Shown here: positions 11,191 to 22,412 of the stretch, piece after piece
Numbering within the stretch: position 1 is the first letter of the stretch
Layout: the number at the start of each line of letters is the position of its first letter
Assembly (NCBI GenBank): GCA_025506515.1
Contig: CM046452.1
Span: forward strand, 69,461,580 to 69,525,579
Reading direction: 5' to 3'
DNA length: 64,000 nucleotides
Source of the DNA: Flaveria trinervia
Taxonomy: Eukaryota > Streptophyta > Magnoliopsida > Asterales > Asteraceae
Translations under genes and position numbers: made by a program
The notes under the pieces: generated by a model
The model's input: only the letters and a program-made list of their open reading frames with translations
Database searches by the model: none
Told to the model about the DNA's origin: nothing

Positions 11191-11800
11191 CTACAAGTGT
11201 TTGGTTTTCAAGAATGTTGTATATTGTTCTCAAGTTCCTTACAAGTTTTTACAAAGCATAAAGTTTTTTTAAAGATACAAAAGACTTGAGATACTTTATA
11301 CTACATCCTACAACCAACCATACTTTGAAGGCCAACTGGATACATGATCTAGACAACAACAAAATCAATGTAGAGTTAAAAGGTAGATTGCCTTTTGACT
11401 AGTGACTATGACATGCCATAGCTCACATCCTAATATATTACAAAAAGGATAAAAGTACATAAAGTAGAAAGCAACATACTCAAGACCTCAATGTATAGTT
11501 TTACCAAAAGCATGGACCTTTCACCAACTTGTGAAAGTTGGTGAGTGAAACAGAGTTGCAACAGAAAGGTGGTTCAGCTTTATGGTAAAAGGTACATCAG
11601 ATAAAGCATATAATCAAAAGTCTTTGCAAGAAGTCTATCTTCATGAGTTGTCTTCGGAAGACTTTGTCTTTGAAGCTTTGGAAGTCTTCATATTGGCTTC
11701 GGAAGATATTGGTCTTGGCTTCGGAAGATATTGGTCTTGGCTTCAAAAGATTTCACACTTAGAATATTTTTTCTAAGGCATAGTGTGAAACTTCCTAAAC
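11190..11800 (-). repeat. Right (5') LTR of Sir-B
   Basis: This is the fuller partner of the repeat at 3,196-3,716. It adds a segment with the CTTCGGAAG motif, including a 22-bp unit (around GGCTTCGGAAGATATTGGT) repeated in tandem at about 11,693-11,740. No primer-binding site follows on the minus strand because the adjacent internal DNA has been replaced. The outer end is approximate. Confidence 0.7.
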
Positions 11801-11879
11801 ATTCTACTTAGTACTTCTGTGCATGCATGCAGGATAAAATTGGATGTTTTTGGATTGCATCAGCCTTATATGAAACTTA

Positions 11880-13545
11880 CAGTTATGTTTATTATAAACA
11901 CTAAGCCTTTAAAATGTTCAAGGAGTATGAGAAGAAGTACGGAATCAGCTGGATCGAGGTGGTGATATCTTAGTGTAGAATCAGGTGAGTATTTGAAAAA
12001 GTGCAAGGTTATATATATCCAACTTACTCCACTTATAACGGCATAGCTTATTGGTCTGTCTAATATTAGGCCAGAATTAAACTTTGTTAGACATGGTTCA
12101 TTATATGATGTGCCGTACAAACTTTCCACACTCCTTCTGGAGGTTTGCCTTTAGGAATGTTGTAAGAATTGTCAATTAGGTACAACAAAGGTTGGAAAAA
12201 CACCCTATAATACATGGAGGTCCACTCAAAGTGTCATACCTGAGGATTAGGTAATGTGATGCTTATGTCACCAAAGAGACTTCGAAAAAACTGGATCTTT
12301 GCGGATTTAAAGTTATTTTCTTCGAGCACCCTAAAACAATTGGTTACTATTTCTACCATCCTGTTGAAAATCATGTTCTCATAAAAAGAGGGCAAGTTTC
12401 TTTTAGAAAGAATTCCTCTTGCGTAGGATTAGAGAAAATCATGTGGACCTGAAAGAAGTTAGCGAACCACATGCAACCAAACCTCAAGTTAGAACTGTCG
12501 ATCAACAAGGGGTTCTTAAACTTGAATATGAGAATATTCATAAATTGGCTGTCACACCAAGCATCCACAGACTATCATGGATTGACATGAACCTGAAAAG
12601 TGTCCATGAAAATATCAACATCCTGATGGTAGATCATCCTAAGCCTACTACAAGGTTGGGATTTTAGATTTAGAATCTAAGAAATGGTTAGAAGCCATGA
12701 GCGCTGAGATGCAATCCATGTACGACAACCATGTATGGGACTTGGTTAAACGTCCTCCCGAGTGTCGAGATGTAGGAAGTAGGTGGGTTTTCAAGTACAA
12801 AACTGACATAGATGGAAACATGTGGACTTAAAAAAGCCATGCTAGTCGTAGAAAGATTCACTAGACTCAAGGTTTTTATGAGAAGATCTTCTCGCATGTA
12901 GTTATGCTAAAGTCAATCAGGATTCTATTTTACATAGCAACGTATTATGACTACGACATATGACAGATAGATTTCAAGACCGGGTTTCTTAATGGACAAG
13001 GACATCTATATGGCACAACGAGAAGGTTTTGTAGATGTAATAGGTATGCAAGTTGAACAAATCTATTATGGATTATAAATAACATCTAGAAGCTCGAATC
13101 TTTGCTTTTATAAGAAAATCAAAGAGTTTTGTTTTATCAAAAATAAGATGAACCATGTGTTTATAAGAAGGTGGGTGAGAGTTCTATTACTATCTTGATT
13201 CTATATACGGATGGCATACAACTCAATGGAGATGATGTTCCTATGCTACAAGACTTAAAATATTGGTTATTAATGAGTAAAATCTTGGCTAGGAATAAGT
13301 TAAAGTACACTTTCACTATAGAGATCGATCGAAATAGCTTATTGGTTTAAGTCAAAGTACATATCGAATAAGGTTATTCAACGCTTTTTGAATACAAAAT
13401 TTCAAGAGAAGATTCTTGCCAATGGAATATGAAATGTACTAATTAGTAAATAGAGTCCCTAGTCAGATGAGGAAATGAATAAAATAGAAAAGTTTCATGT
13501 GCTTCTACCATTTGTTCCATCACGTATGCCATGCTATGTACTATG
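11880..13545 (+). pseudogene. Old Copia integrase to RT remnant (Cop1)
   Basis: In changing frames the translation shows the integrase C-terminal region (TLLDMVHYMM at about 12,080, a SFW motif, then a YV block), GYYFYHPVENHV (about 12,340), the linker, and RT: KWLEAMSAEMQSMYDNHVWDLV (about 12,685-12,745), GSRWVFKYKTDIDGN, then a degraded catalytic region (YTDG near 13,200 in place of YVDD). A GSITYAMLCT-like piece of the RT-RNase H connection lies at 13,520-13,545. Many stops are present. This is the downstream half of the element whose gag lies at 2,440-3,190. The protease and N-terminal integrase are missing. It ends abruptly at the filler-like junction at 13,546. Confidence 0.75.
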
Positions 13546-15038
13546 TGATTGCTCCAGATAAACTTGTAATTGTGATTATAAGGCATTCACAACATTTCAA
13601 TTCTTCACAGATGGAACTTGTTCTTTCGCAGGTGGCTAAATTTATGATTCTTAATTGTGATTATGAGGCATTCACAACATTTCAAGCCATCTAGAAAATC
13701 AAGAAAGATCTAGGCCATTGTAACATAGCAAAACTCAACAAGTACAATATGGTCTGTTAGCTACAGGGTCACAACTACAAGGCACAAGAGCTTAAGGGAA
13801 GAAAAGTTGGCGAACTCAGGAGGATGATGGAGCATGTAATGGCGGTTGAGCTTGACACAGGGGTAAGCTTCAGAATTGAAGCTCCAAATCCATCCTATGA
13901 GCATCAAAGCAAACTTTCAGCTGATCCTATAACTATTGAATCCAAATATCAGCACCAAGGCAAAGATAAGCTAATAAGAGAGCTAAGGGCAGTGATTCCT
14001 GGTAAAGTGTGGCCTCCAGGCACAACTATTAGAGAAATCACTGAACAAAAATCAACTCTGATAGAGCTGTATGATCACATCACAACTCCTAGTTCTGTGG
14101 AAGAAAACATGATTATGGCCTGGAAATATGATCCAAACTAGGATTGTGCAATTATCAAAAGAACCTCTGGAAGAATCCAGTACTTCCATGATACAAAAGC
14201 ATTGCTAAGCCTTCCTTAGAGAGATATTAAAGATCTGAAAAGTCTAAACATGTCTAACTATCCAATCCATTCAAGGGGAAGAGATTTCTCTATGTCTGTG
14301 GGAAAGATAAAGACAAAGTTCATAGATGATATGCTCAAGGAAGCTAAGAGAGATAATGCTGAACATAGAAAGAGAATTCAAAGAATCAAAAGAACAACAA
14401 AGCCCTCTTCACTTGTAGATGATGAAATGTTAAAAAGGGTGGGATACAACCATAGAAATGCAGCATCTATCAAAAGCTTCAAGGGAAATCAATATACATC
14501 TCCCATAACAAAATAGGGTTATGTTGAGAAAACAAAAGAGCTGGTGCTGCTGAGGAATGCTGAAGGATGATAAGATATGAATTTTTGACCCAGTGGAGAT
14601 CAAATTGCTTCACCCAAGCTATACTTCATACCTTTATCACAAATTCTTCCCAAAGCTAACTGATGAAAAGGCTCAGAATGACTTGTGTCTATATGTGCAC
14701 ATGATTCAAGTTATGGATAAGCTGCATGCTAAAGCATACAAGAGAAGAAGGTATAATGCTGGGATGCTGAAGGGAGCCAACATTGAAGATATATTAGAAC
14801 AAAGAATCTTAGAAGAAGATGAGCTAGAAATTGTTAATAATCAATGTGTTGTGGAAACTCTCACAACAGAAGAAGACATTTTGGGATTGAATTTTGAGAC
14901 ACTCCAAAGGATATGCAGAATGGAGATCAAGTACAAATACGATGATCAAAAGGTTGCAGTATCATATTTCAACAAGAGAATGGTTTTAAGATTAAGGAGC
15001 TTTCAGTTTTGAAGAGATGATTACAAGTATCTAAGCCT
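13546..15038 (+). pseudogene. Partial second copy of the Sir-C extra ORF, 3' end
   Basis: It is nearly identical by eye to 45,020-47,195 minus the solo LTR there: NCDYEAFTTFQAI, KLNKYNMVC, LKGRKVGEL, MEHVMAVELDTGV, ITTPSSVEENMI, then MSNYPIHSRGRDFSM and NDLCLYVHMIQVMDKLHAK. It has in-frame stops and a small deletion near 14,565 (a GKKADK-like segment is lost). It ends with a stop at 15,012 and a polypurine tract at 15,039-15,047 next to the LTR. It is therefore the 3' end of a second element that shares the LTR at 15,051 with Sir-C. The left 100 bp hold a junction duplication. Confidence 0.8.
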
Positions 15039-15050
15039 AAGGGGGAGTAT

Positions 15051-15936
15051 TGTTAGGTCTAGGATTAGCAGATCTAGTCCAATTTGTATAGGCTTAGTAC
15101 TTGAATTAATATCTGTAATGAATGGATGTAATTCATTATTGTGTATGCATTAAATGTATAGGTTAACCCATATATATGTGTGTTGATTTATGTATGTTTG
15201 CAGGCAAAACATTATAATTGGTGAATTTCTGAAAATTGACCAAGTGTGAGAAACATCTACGGATGAACATTTTGTTCTTCCGTATATATGTTTCTTACAA
15301 GTAACAAACATCTGAAGATCATCTGCGGATGAACAATCAACTGGAGTGAAGTGAGAATCCTAGTGAAGACTCCTGCGGAAGAGCAAGTTCCTGCTGAACA
15401 ACAAATCTCCTGCGGAAGAACAATTACCTATGGAAGACACTATTCCTGCGGAATCCAAACACTTGTATATATATAATACAAGTGTTAAAAGTCAACAAGT
15501 TGTCAAGTCAACAAGTCAGTAATGCGAATCCCAAGAGATCCGGTGTTTCCTTAACAGAAACATTATTGGCTATAAATATGGATCCTAGGTTTCGAATCAA
15601 GTATGATTGCGACGGCAATACGACGATTCCACAACAGAAAAACATCACATCAAATCACACAACCAAACCCTAGCAGCCGTTACATCATCAAAACACAAAA
15701 TTCAATATTATTCATTCATTGTTTATTTGTAATCATTAACACATTTTAATGAAATACATTTGAATTGAATTTAATATTTGTTCATTCATTAGTTGTGTTT
15801 TCTTTCACCGTGTTCTTGAATCTTTATTGATATTGAAATCTAATAAAAACAATTAAACCAAGCCAACGTTGATTCCGCAAACATTGACTTGATTTCAACC
15901 AACACCGATAATTCCTGATTGTGATCCTTGGATTCA
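15051..15936 (+). repeat. Left LTR of Sir-C (shared with the truncated copy to its left)
   Basis: 886 bp, matching 47,211-48,075. It is preceded by a polypurine tract (AAGGGGGAG, 15,039-15,047) and followed by a primer-binding site, so it acts both as 3' LTR of the left fragment and 5' LTR of Sir-C. Repeats of a CTGCGGAAGAAC-like motif occupy 15,250-15,455, upstream of TATA boxes. Confidence 0.9.
15458..15486 (+). promoter_or_regulatory. TATA region inside a perfect inverted repeat, Sir-C LTR
   Basis: The arms AACACTTGTA (15,458-15,467) and TACAAGTGTT (15,477-15,486) flank a TATATATAA-type core. The same structure is kept at 47,616-47,644. A second classical box, CTATAAATA, lies at 15,570-15,578; either could set the transcript start. 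Confidence 0.5.
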
Positions 15937-15940
15937 CCGG

Positions 15941-15952
15941 TGGTATCAGAGC
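15941..15952 (+). other. Primer-binding site of Sir-C (initiator Met-tRNA)
   Basis: TGGTATCAGAGC, the usual plant Copia site complementary to the 3' end of initiator Met-tRNA, lies four bases after the LTR end. Confidence 0.9.
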
Positions 15953-16212
15953 CAAGTGCTCATTGATTTAGATCGATTGATCTATCAGTGTTAGTTGTGT
16001 TTAATTGTTTTCAAAAATTTATTAGATTTGTCAGTGGTTACTGATTGAATCTATCATTTTTGAGCAAAAGTTTGTGTGATATTTAATTGTCGTTTAACTT
16101 GAATCTATATTCAAATCAATTGAAAGCAGATCTTGGTTATTGATCAAATTAATAACTTGTTCATATCTCTTGAACAAATTCATTAGTTAACATCTTAGAT
16201 CTTAACTAATCA

Positions 16213-16970
16213 TGGGAAACTTTGGTTGATCATCTTACCAACTACCTAAGTTAGAAACAAAAGCAGATTTCAAATCCTGGAAAATCAAGTTCAAGAATCA
16301 TGTAAATTATACAGGTTCAGACATATGGGTATCTGTAACAGAAGGTACTTACATTCCACCCACCCTTGGGCCGGATTATAATGATAACAATCAAACCATA
16401 AGCACGAAAGATCTGTCACCTGATGATATTAAAAAGGTTAAAGTTGATATCAAAGCATACAACTTGCTTAGTATGGTTTTACCAGAAGAATATTGATCAG
16501 ATGTGAAAATTATAAAATAGCAAATTCCTTCTAGAAGATTCTTCAAACACTCCGTGAAGGGAGTGATCAAATCCTAAGCATTAGGAAGGACACCCTACCT
16601 TCACAATATGAAACATTTCATCATATTGAGGGTGAATCAATTCCTCAACAATTCCACAGGTTTATGCAACTTGTTACAGAAATGAACATTCTGGAGTTGA
16701 AATACACAAATGAGGAACTAAACAAGAAAATTCTCCATACTTTACCAGAAAGTTGGAAGCAAACTGTATCCATGTTCAAGAATACCATAGATCTCAAAGC
16801 AGTCGGACTAGATACTCTACTAGCTAAAATTGAGGCTCTGAAATGGATGAGAAATCAAGAAACAAGAGTGTAAAAACTCATGTATCACCATATCACTTTA
16901 AAGAAACAAAAAGTGCTGGAAGTGCTTTCATGTCCTATGTGACCACATCAAAGTGCAAAAACAAGACAAA
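16213..16970 (+). pseudogene. Sir-C gag, N-terminal part (broken)
   Basis: It starts at an ATG near 16,213 and shows the Copia gag pattern YQLPKLETKADFKSWKIKFK, then IWVSVTEGTYIPP, and later ELNKKILHTLPESW (about 16,715-16,755) and LDTLLAKIEALKW. An early TGA after MGNFG and two internal stops interrupt it. No zinc knuckle is found. Around 16,940-16,975 the sequence switches, without any pol, into the YPRF-type region of the extra ORF, so the gene is truncated by a large internal deletion. Confidence 0.75.
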
Positions 16971-17871
16971 ATGTTCATGTTCCCAGGTTCCTACAACTGA
17001 TAATCAATAGTGAATTGCCTAGAATAGAAAGAGATGGAGATGTATTGGTACAAGCACATTTGGGTAGGTCTGTTCTGAACCAGATCAGCGAAAGATATGA
17101 AGGAGGAGAAATGCTCATGTTTGGACATGTGATTGATGTTAATGCAGCCATCCCCAAGAACTGGTGTGGGAAGATCAAAAGGAGAATTCTCCAACTAATT
17201 TTGTTCATGCCACTTACTCACCACATCTCTCTCCCATTCAACATCAACAACAATCTCCACAACCCTATTCTCCTACAAGTCAAAATACTCAACCTATTTC
17301 ACCCATTCTCTTTGTTCACTCTTAACAATCTCCCACATCAACTCAAAACACTCAGCCCAGCTCTCTATTTTCTCATCAATTATCTAAGAGTGTACATACT
17401 GAACCTATTTCAGTTACTCAGTCTGTAAACTCTGTCCACTTTGGTGAGACTGAGTTGATTTCTCAAGCAAGCACCATCCCATTGTCACTCTCCAACTCTG
17501 AAGAATCAGTTGCCTCCAATCAAACAGAGCCTTTAGTGCACAACATGAATCTCGAAGCACAACGCATCATGATGAGCATGATCAATCAACAGATGAATGC
17601 TCAAGCTTAGCAAGTGTGGCTGCCCATTCTAAAGAACATAAAGATGAGATTGCTGGCAAACAAGAAGAAAAGAGAGAAGAAGGAAAATATGAGGAAGTCA
17701 TTGCTTACAATGAACATGATTTGAGTGATAATAACATCCATTAAGCAAAACCTACCTGGTGGCTGAGTACAACAAGCGGTAGTAAAGTCTAACTATAGAA
17801 AGCAAAGAATTCGAGAGCTGAAAGGGATAATCAAAGGAAAGGATGATCAGCTAATGCAGCAAGCAGCAAGA
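16971..17871 (+). pseudogene. Sir-C extra ORF, middle part before the Sir-D insertion
   Basis: It opens with VPRFLQLIINSELPRIERDG (about 16,979-17,040), the counterpart of the YPRF block of the Sir-D and Sir-E extra ORFs. A Gln/Pro/Ser-rich stretch follows (17,210-17,450), then an acidic, Lys-rich, coiled-coil-like stretch (17,540-17,871) interrupted by stops. It is cut by Sir-D at 17,871 and resumes at 44,400. Its function is unknown. Confidence 0.65.
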
Positions 17872-18595
17872 TGTAGATACATGTGTACCTAGTTTAGGAG
17901 CCCAATGTAAAATGTCTTTCATGTCTTACGTATATGTAATTGAACGGGTATGAATGAAATGTAATGTGTTGGTGATGCTTATAATGTTTAATATTTCAAT
18001 GTTTATTGTGTGATAACACATATTGAACTAACTGTATAGGTTTGTGGTTGCTTACATAGTTCTAAGTCAATAATGGTTGAGAAACATGTTTAAACTTAAT
18101 CATGTGAAGTTCTCATGCTAATGGACCATACGCATGAATTTTTTATGCTAATGAACCAGTCGCATGACTAAACCAGGAGACTGAATCAGTCGCACGATTG
18201 TGACATAAGATTGACTCAGTCGCACCACTGAACATTCGGTCATACAGATGAATCAACTGCATGCTTCAGTCGCACGACTGAACCATGCTAATGGTTCAGT
18301 CGTACGAATGGAAAACCCTAACCTGTAAAATACCATTTAATTCGTGGAAAAACGTAACAATTCAATTACCTACGCACATAATCATATCCTAGTCGTCTAG
18401 AGACTCAAGAAAACCTGTTCCAAGTTCATAGATCGCAGTTAATCATCTTACAATCGTTCCTAACATTTGATTCATTCTTAGATCAATTATACTTGCGTTT
18501 TCACTGATTGGATCGCCAATCAAATAGGATTCTACACTATTTGGTTTGGTATACACGTAAATCAGTTACTACTCCGTACCTAAACGGTCCTAACA
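17872..18595 (+). repeat. Left (5') LTR of Sir-D
   Basis: 724 bp. It holds a run of CAGTCGCACGACTG-type palindromes (18,110-18,310) just upstream of the expected TATA box. The box is degenerate here (CCTGTAAAATACC, 18,322-18,334) but reads CCTATAAATACC in the 3' LTR and the solo LTR. Confidence 0.92.
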
Positions 18596-18597
18596 AG

Positions 18598-18609
18598 TGG
18601 TATCAGAGC
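18598..18609 (+). other. Primer-binding site of Sir-D (initiator Met-tRNA)
   Basis: TGGTATCAGAGC lies two bases after the LTR end at 18,595. Confidence 0.92.
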
Positions 18610-18828
18610 TTTGGCTCTTGATTTGCGTGTGATTCAATCGATTTTGATATAAAAATCGTGTTTTTTCACTCAAAAACTCAATCTTTTTGTGTCAAATAGT
18701 GTCTCTCGATGTCTCCAGGTCAAAAAGTTAACGTTTTTCGGCATACGACAATTAGGGTTCATGAGAAATTCATTTTTTTTTGCATCAAAGTGTTCAAAAC
18801 CATCGTTTTTGCAAAAACAGCAGCTTTA

Positions 18829-19070
18829 GTCGCACGATTGACTCAATCGCACGACTGAACCCATGTACCTTCATACGCACGATTGAACTCAGTCGTCTTG
18901 TTCATTCGTACGACTGACCAGCTTTATTCGCATAGACTCCAAGCACAACTCCTTACGCACGATGAATCCAATCTCGCAGATTGAAGCATTCGCAACACAT
19001 CATTGCACGATTGACTCATTCGCATAAGTTCAATCGCATGAGTGTGTCCATTCGCACAAGTGAAGTATTT
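18829..19070 (+). repeat. CGCACGA-type motif cluster in the Sir-D leader
   Basis: At least eight copies of (A/T)TCGCACGA(C/T)TGA-like sequences lie between the primer-binding site and gag. The same motif family occurs in the LTR (18,110-18,310) and before the extra ORF (39,240-40,230). Confidence 0.65.
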
Positions 19071-19103
19071 GAAGTATTTGATTTCGAAAGTTTAAAGTAA
19101 AAG

Positions 19104-20560
19104 ATGGAAGAACAATACTCCGCATTCACTACAGGTAGAGACACACGAATCTAGAACCTCTTGCTTCTGGAGAATGAGACTGGGAATCATAATAAACCAC
19201 CTAAGCTTATAACGTTAGACGATTACCATAATGGAAGCAACGTTTCGAGATCTACCTCAATGGAGTTGATCCCAACCTTTGGGAATCCATTGAAACAGGA
19301 TATGACATGCCGGTTGGTGCAGATGGGGTAAAATTGATAATGGGAGGGATGACTGACAGCCAGAAGGCAAAATATAATGCAGAGAAGAAGGTCTATGCCC
19401 TATTAACTCAGTCTATTCCAAAGGATATCTTCCATCAATTTTTTGAGAATAAACAGGCAAAGAAACATTGGATAGCCTTGGAAAAACGCTATGACGAAAA
19501 TGTTTCGTTAAAAGCACTAAAGGCAAAAGTTTTGAAGAAGGAGTTTGACAACTTCTCTTCAATAGGTAAAGAAAGTCTGGATAATGTAATCGACAGGTTC
19601 TATCATCTCATGAGTGAGCTGCATATTCATGGTGTTACAACGTCAATGGAAGACAAGGTATCCAGCTTGGCGGATGGTTTACCAGAGAAGTGGGATTCAT
19701 TTGTATCTAATTTGAGACAAAACAGTATATTGGGAAAATTAGACATAAACGACTTCATCCTGAAATTGAGAGAGGAGGAACTTAGGATGAAATACAGGTC
19801 GCAGAAAGGAACATATGACCAAAATCCTAACTTTACAACGCCTCTTCCACAACAGCCAGTTCAGGAGCAGCCCTTCAGACTGTATTTGTTTCAAGTTCAA
19901 CTGCTTCTTCACCAACCATAGCTTTAGGGTCTGACACGTCTAGGTCATCAAGTACCCATTATATTGCACCTGAGGCTAATGCTACCAAGTTAAAGACCTA
20001 GAACCTCGGGAATATCACTGTGGAGGTGGCTAAAGAACATATGGATCTATTGGTAGCTGTTGTTCACTCGTATGATAGTTTGGTTGCAAGAAAGATTGGT
20101 AACTGCCATCTAGCAGATGAAGATTACAAACAGATAGACGAGAATGAGCTTGAAAGAATGGACATAATGTGGGCATTGGCAAGTGCTGTGTGGAGAGCTA
20201 AAAAGTTTGTGAAGGAGACGGGATAGAACTTGAAAGCCACTAAAGTCACTACTTTTGGTTTTGATAAGTCCAAAGTTACCTGTTTCAACTGTGAAGAGAA
20301 GGGGCACTTTAAACATGAGTGTGTAAAGCCCAAGAAGACAGGTAACGGCAACCCGTTCTCGACTTTTAACCGTCATGACAAACCAACAGGTGGTGCTACC
20401 TCATCTAGTACAGAGACAAAGGCCTTGACTGCTCAAGGTAAGGACAAGATTGGACCTTCAAATTTGTGTCTCCGAGAGAATCTAACATGCAAATGTCAAG
20501 TGTTGGATGACGATACTGAAGTGAAGATGATATCGCGGTTGAACTAACAATGTCAGAAAC
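19104..20560 (+). pseudogene. Sir-D gag (capsid and zinc knuckle), broken
   Basis: It begins at the ATG at 19,104 (MEEQYSAFTTG). A stop follows soon, but the downstream frame is well preserved at 19,307-19,921: KAKYNAEKKVYALLTQSIP, KHWIALEKRYDE, LSSLADGLPEKWDSF-like positions and LREEELRMKY, i.e. the Copia gag (UBN2-type) domain. A CCHC zinc knuckle, CFNCEEKGHFKHEC, lies at about 20,281-20,322. This is a nucleocapsid-type RNA-binding motif. Two or more frameshifts and stops separate these parts. A coiled-coil-like region follows before the Sir-E insertion. Confidence 0.82.
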
Positions 20561-21323
20561 AAGATACTGCGAAAGTTGTCAAACCCCTGATTGAAGAAGA
20601 TACCAAAATGGACATGTCAGATCTCCAGCAGCTGAAGAGTCACCTCTGCACTGATGGCAGATTCAACTGAATCTTCAGGGGTAAGTACTAAAGACCAATG
20701 TTTGACAATCATGCTTGTTATGAATGTAATAAATTTAGGAAAGCATAGATTTGAAATTTTCTAGGTTATTAGATCACAACGATAGCTTAGTAAAGGACTT
20801 GCAAAATGCACGAAGCAAATCGCATTTTAAAACTAAATGAGTACAATTACAAAGAGAAAATAGAACTGTTAAATAACAACTAAGGGAAACTAAAGTTATG
20901 GCTTTTAACCAAGCAAATAACATTAAGTTCTATTTAAACTCCCTTGAGAAACTAAAAAGGAAAAAAAAAAGGTTTGGAAGTCAAAGTAAATTCATAAAAC
21001 AAAAACTGCACAGTTGGACTAGTTCTTCTCACATAGTTAACAACTTAGTGAAAGAACGAAATAACGGGGAGGGTTAGGTTACAAAGTGGTTCACCATCAC
21101 ATGAGATCTGTAAAATACAAACTGTCGACAATAAATAACAATCCGTTAAGGATCATGTGGTGACCACTCCTCTAGTTAGTGATCCAGATCCACGAGTCAA
21201 AACGGTGGAATCTATCACTAAACTAAGGAGGACACTTTAAATCTAAGGCTAAAATGCCTATCATTAATTTGGATGAGCAATGAGAGGTTAAGGTAAAGTC
21301 AGGTTCAACCACATCTATACTAA
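20561..21323 (+). pseudogene. Sir-D gag C-terminal region, degraded, up to the Sir-E insertion
   Basis: Frame-hopping translation gives Lys/Leu/Asn-rich coiled-coil-like text (for example LNEYNYKEKIELLN near 20,835-20,875 and SSSHIVNNLVKERN near 21,020-21,065), the sort found between the zinc knuckle and protease in Sireviruses. Stops are frequent. The sequence is cut at 21,323 and continues at 33,732. Confidence 0.5.
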
Positions 21324-22125
21324 TGTTAGGATCTCAGCCTCTAGGTTTAATCGATTGAACAGATATATAGCGGAATAGCTCAGAATTAGACAAATTCAAG
21401 CAAGAACATTCGATATAAAGCGATAAAAGAATTTTGTTATAGAGAGAGAAATATCGACAAAAGGAATATTGCATTAAGATTGTCGGCCTCAAAGGCACGA
21501 TAACAGGTGAGTCATCTTTCCTTATAAAGGAAAGAATGACGTAGGCTGATGTCACTTGAAAGTGACATGTAACGTTTTATAACTACTGATGTTAACAACT
21601 ACTGAAGATGTCAACAACTGACATCTTCTTACAAATGTTCCTAAGTGTTAAACATCTTATTTACAACTACTGAAAAACATAAAACTACTGATACTACAAC
21701 AACTGAAGAACAACCTCTTCAGTTGTTTACAAGTACTGAAAAGGAAACAAAACTACTGAAAAGTAAACAAACTACTGAAAGGAAAAGAAAACTACTGATG
21801 AAGAAAAACCATCACAACAACTGAAGAAGCCCTCTTCAGCTGTTGTCATCAGCTGTTAGCATCAGCTGATGTCTTCAGTACTTGAACATCAGACTTTGTC
21901 TTTCAGCTGTTGATCTTCAGTCTTTGTCTTCAGTACTTGTTGAAGTCTTCAGACTTTAGATCTTCAGCTGTTGTCTCAGTCTTTGTCTTCAGTACTTCAG
22001 AATACTTCAGCAGTTGTATTCTTCAGACTTTGTAGAACACTGATCAGGTCTTCTTCAGCTGTTGTGATGTCCTGTGGGACTTAGAGGTTTCTCTGATCAG
22101 GCTCATTGGTTCTTTTGGTCCAACA
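21324..22125 (-). repeat. Left (3') LTR of Sir-E
   Basis: It runs TGTTAGGATC...GGTCCAACA on the + strand. It contains dozens of AACTACTGA/CAACTGAAG motif copies (21,575-22,075), which in element orientation lie upstream of the TATA box CCTTTATAAG (complement of 21,531-21,540). Confidence 0.95.
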
Positions 22126-22127
22126 AA

Positions 22128-22135
22128 CTCCCCCT
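22128..22135 (-). other. Polypurine tract of Sir-E
   Basis: On the minus strand it reads AGGGGGAG, immediately before the 3' LTR. It matches the GGGGGAG core in Sir-C and Sir-D and would prime plus-strand DNA synthesis. Confidence 0.85.
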
Positions 22136-22412
22136 GAACCAATGCAGCCAAAACCTCTAAGTTATTGACGAGTCCCACTTATTTTGGCAGATAGATTGGT
22201 CTTTTTATCCTCTTGATCAGATGAGAAGTGACCCTTTTCAGCACCGGCCTGGGAAGAAGTCTCTGATGATCTGTTTTGCATGATATGGTTGGGAGCTCTG
22301 TATTGGGGACTTGGACACTGAGCTGTTACCCCAACCATGAGATCTGTGAGTGATTCCCTGGTGTATAGGATTCCCTGTGTAAGCCCTTAGAACATGATCT
22401 GCTCATCCATTG

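Larger units (their letters stand above)
3196..11800 (-). mobile_element. Sir-B: rearranged Sirevirus-like Copia element, minus strand
   Basis: It is bounded by two similar sequences of about 520-610 bp in direct orientation (3,196-3,716 and 11,190-11,800), taken as its 3' and 5' LTRs. Reading on the minus strand from the right: LTR, then two foreign LTR-like fragments instead of leader, gag, protease and integrase, then RT and RNase H, a motif-rich spacer, the extra ORF, and a 3' LTR that abuts the ORF with no polypurine tract. The 5' half of the internal region is deleted or replaced. It sits inside Cop1. I could not fix its exact ends or a target duplication. Confidence 0.7.
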
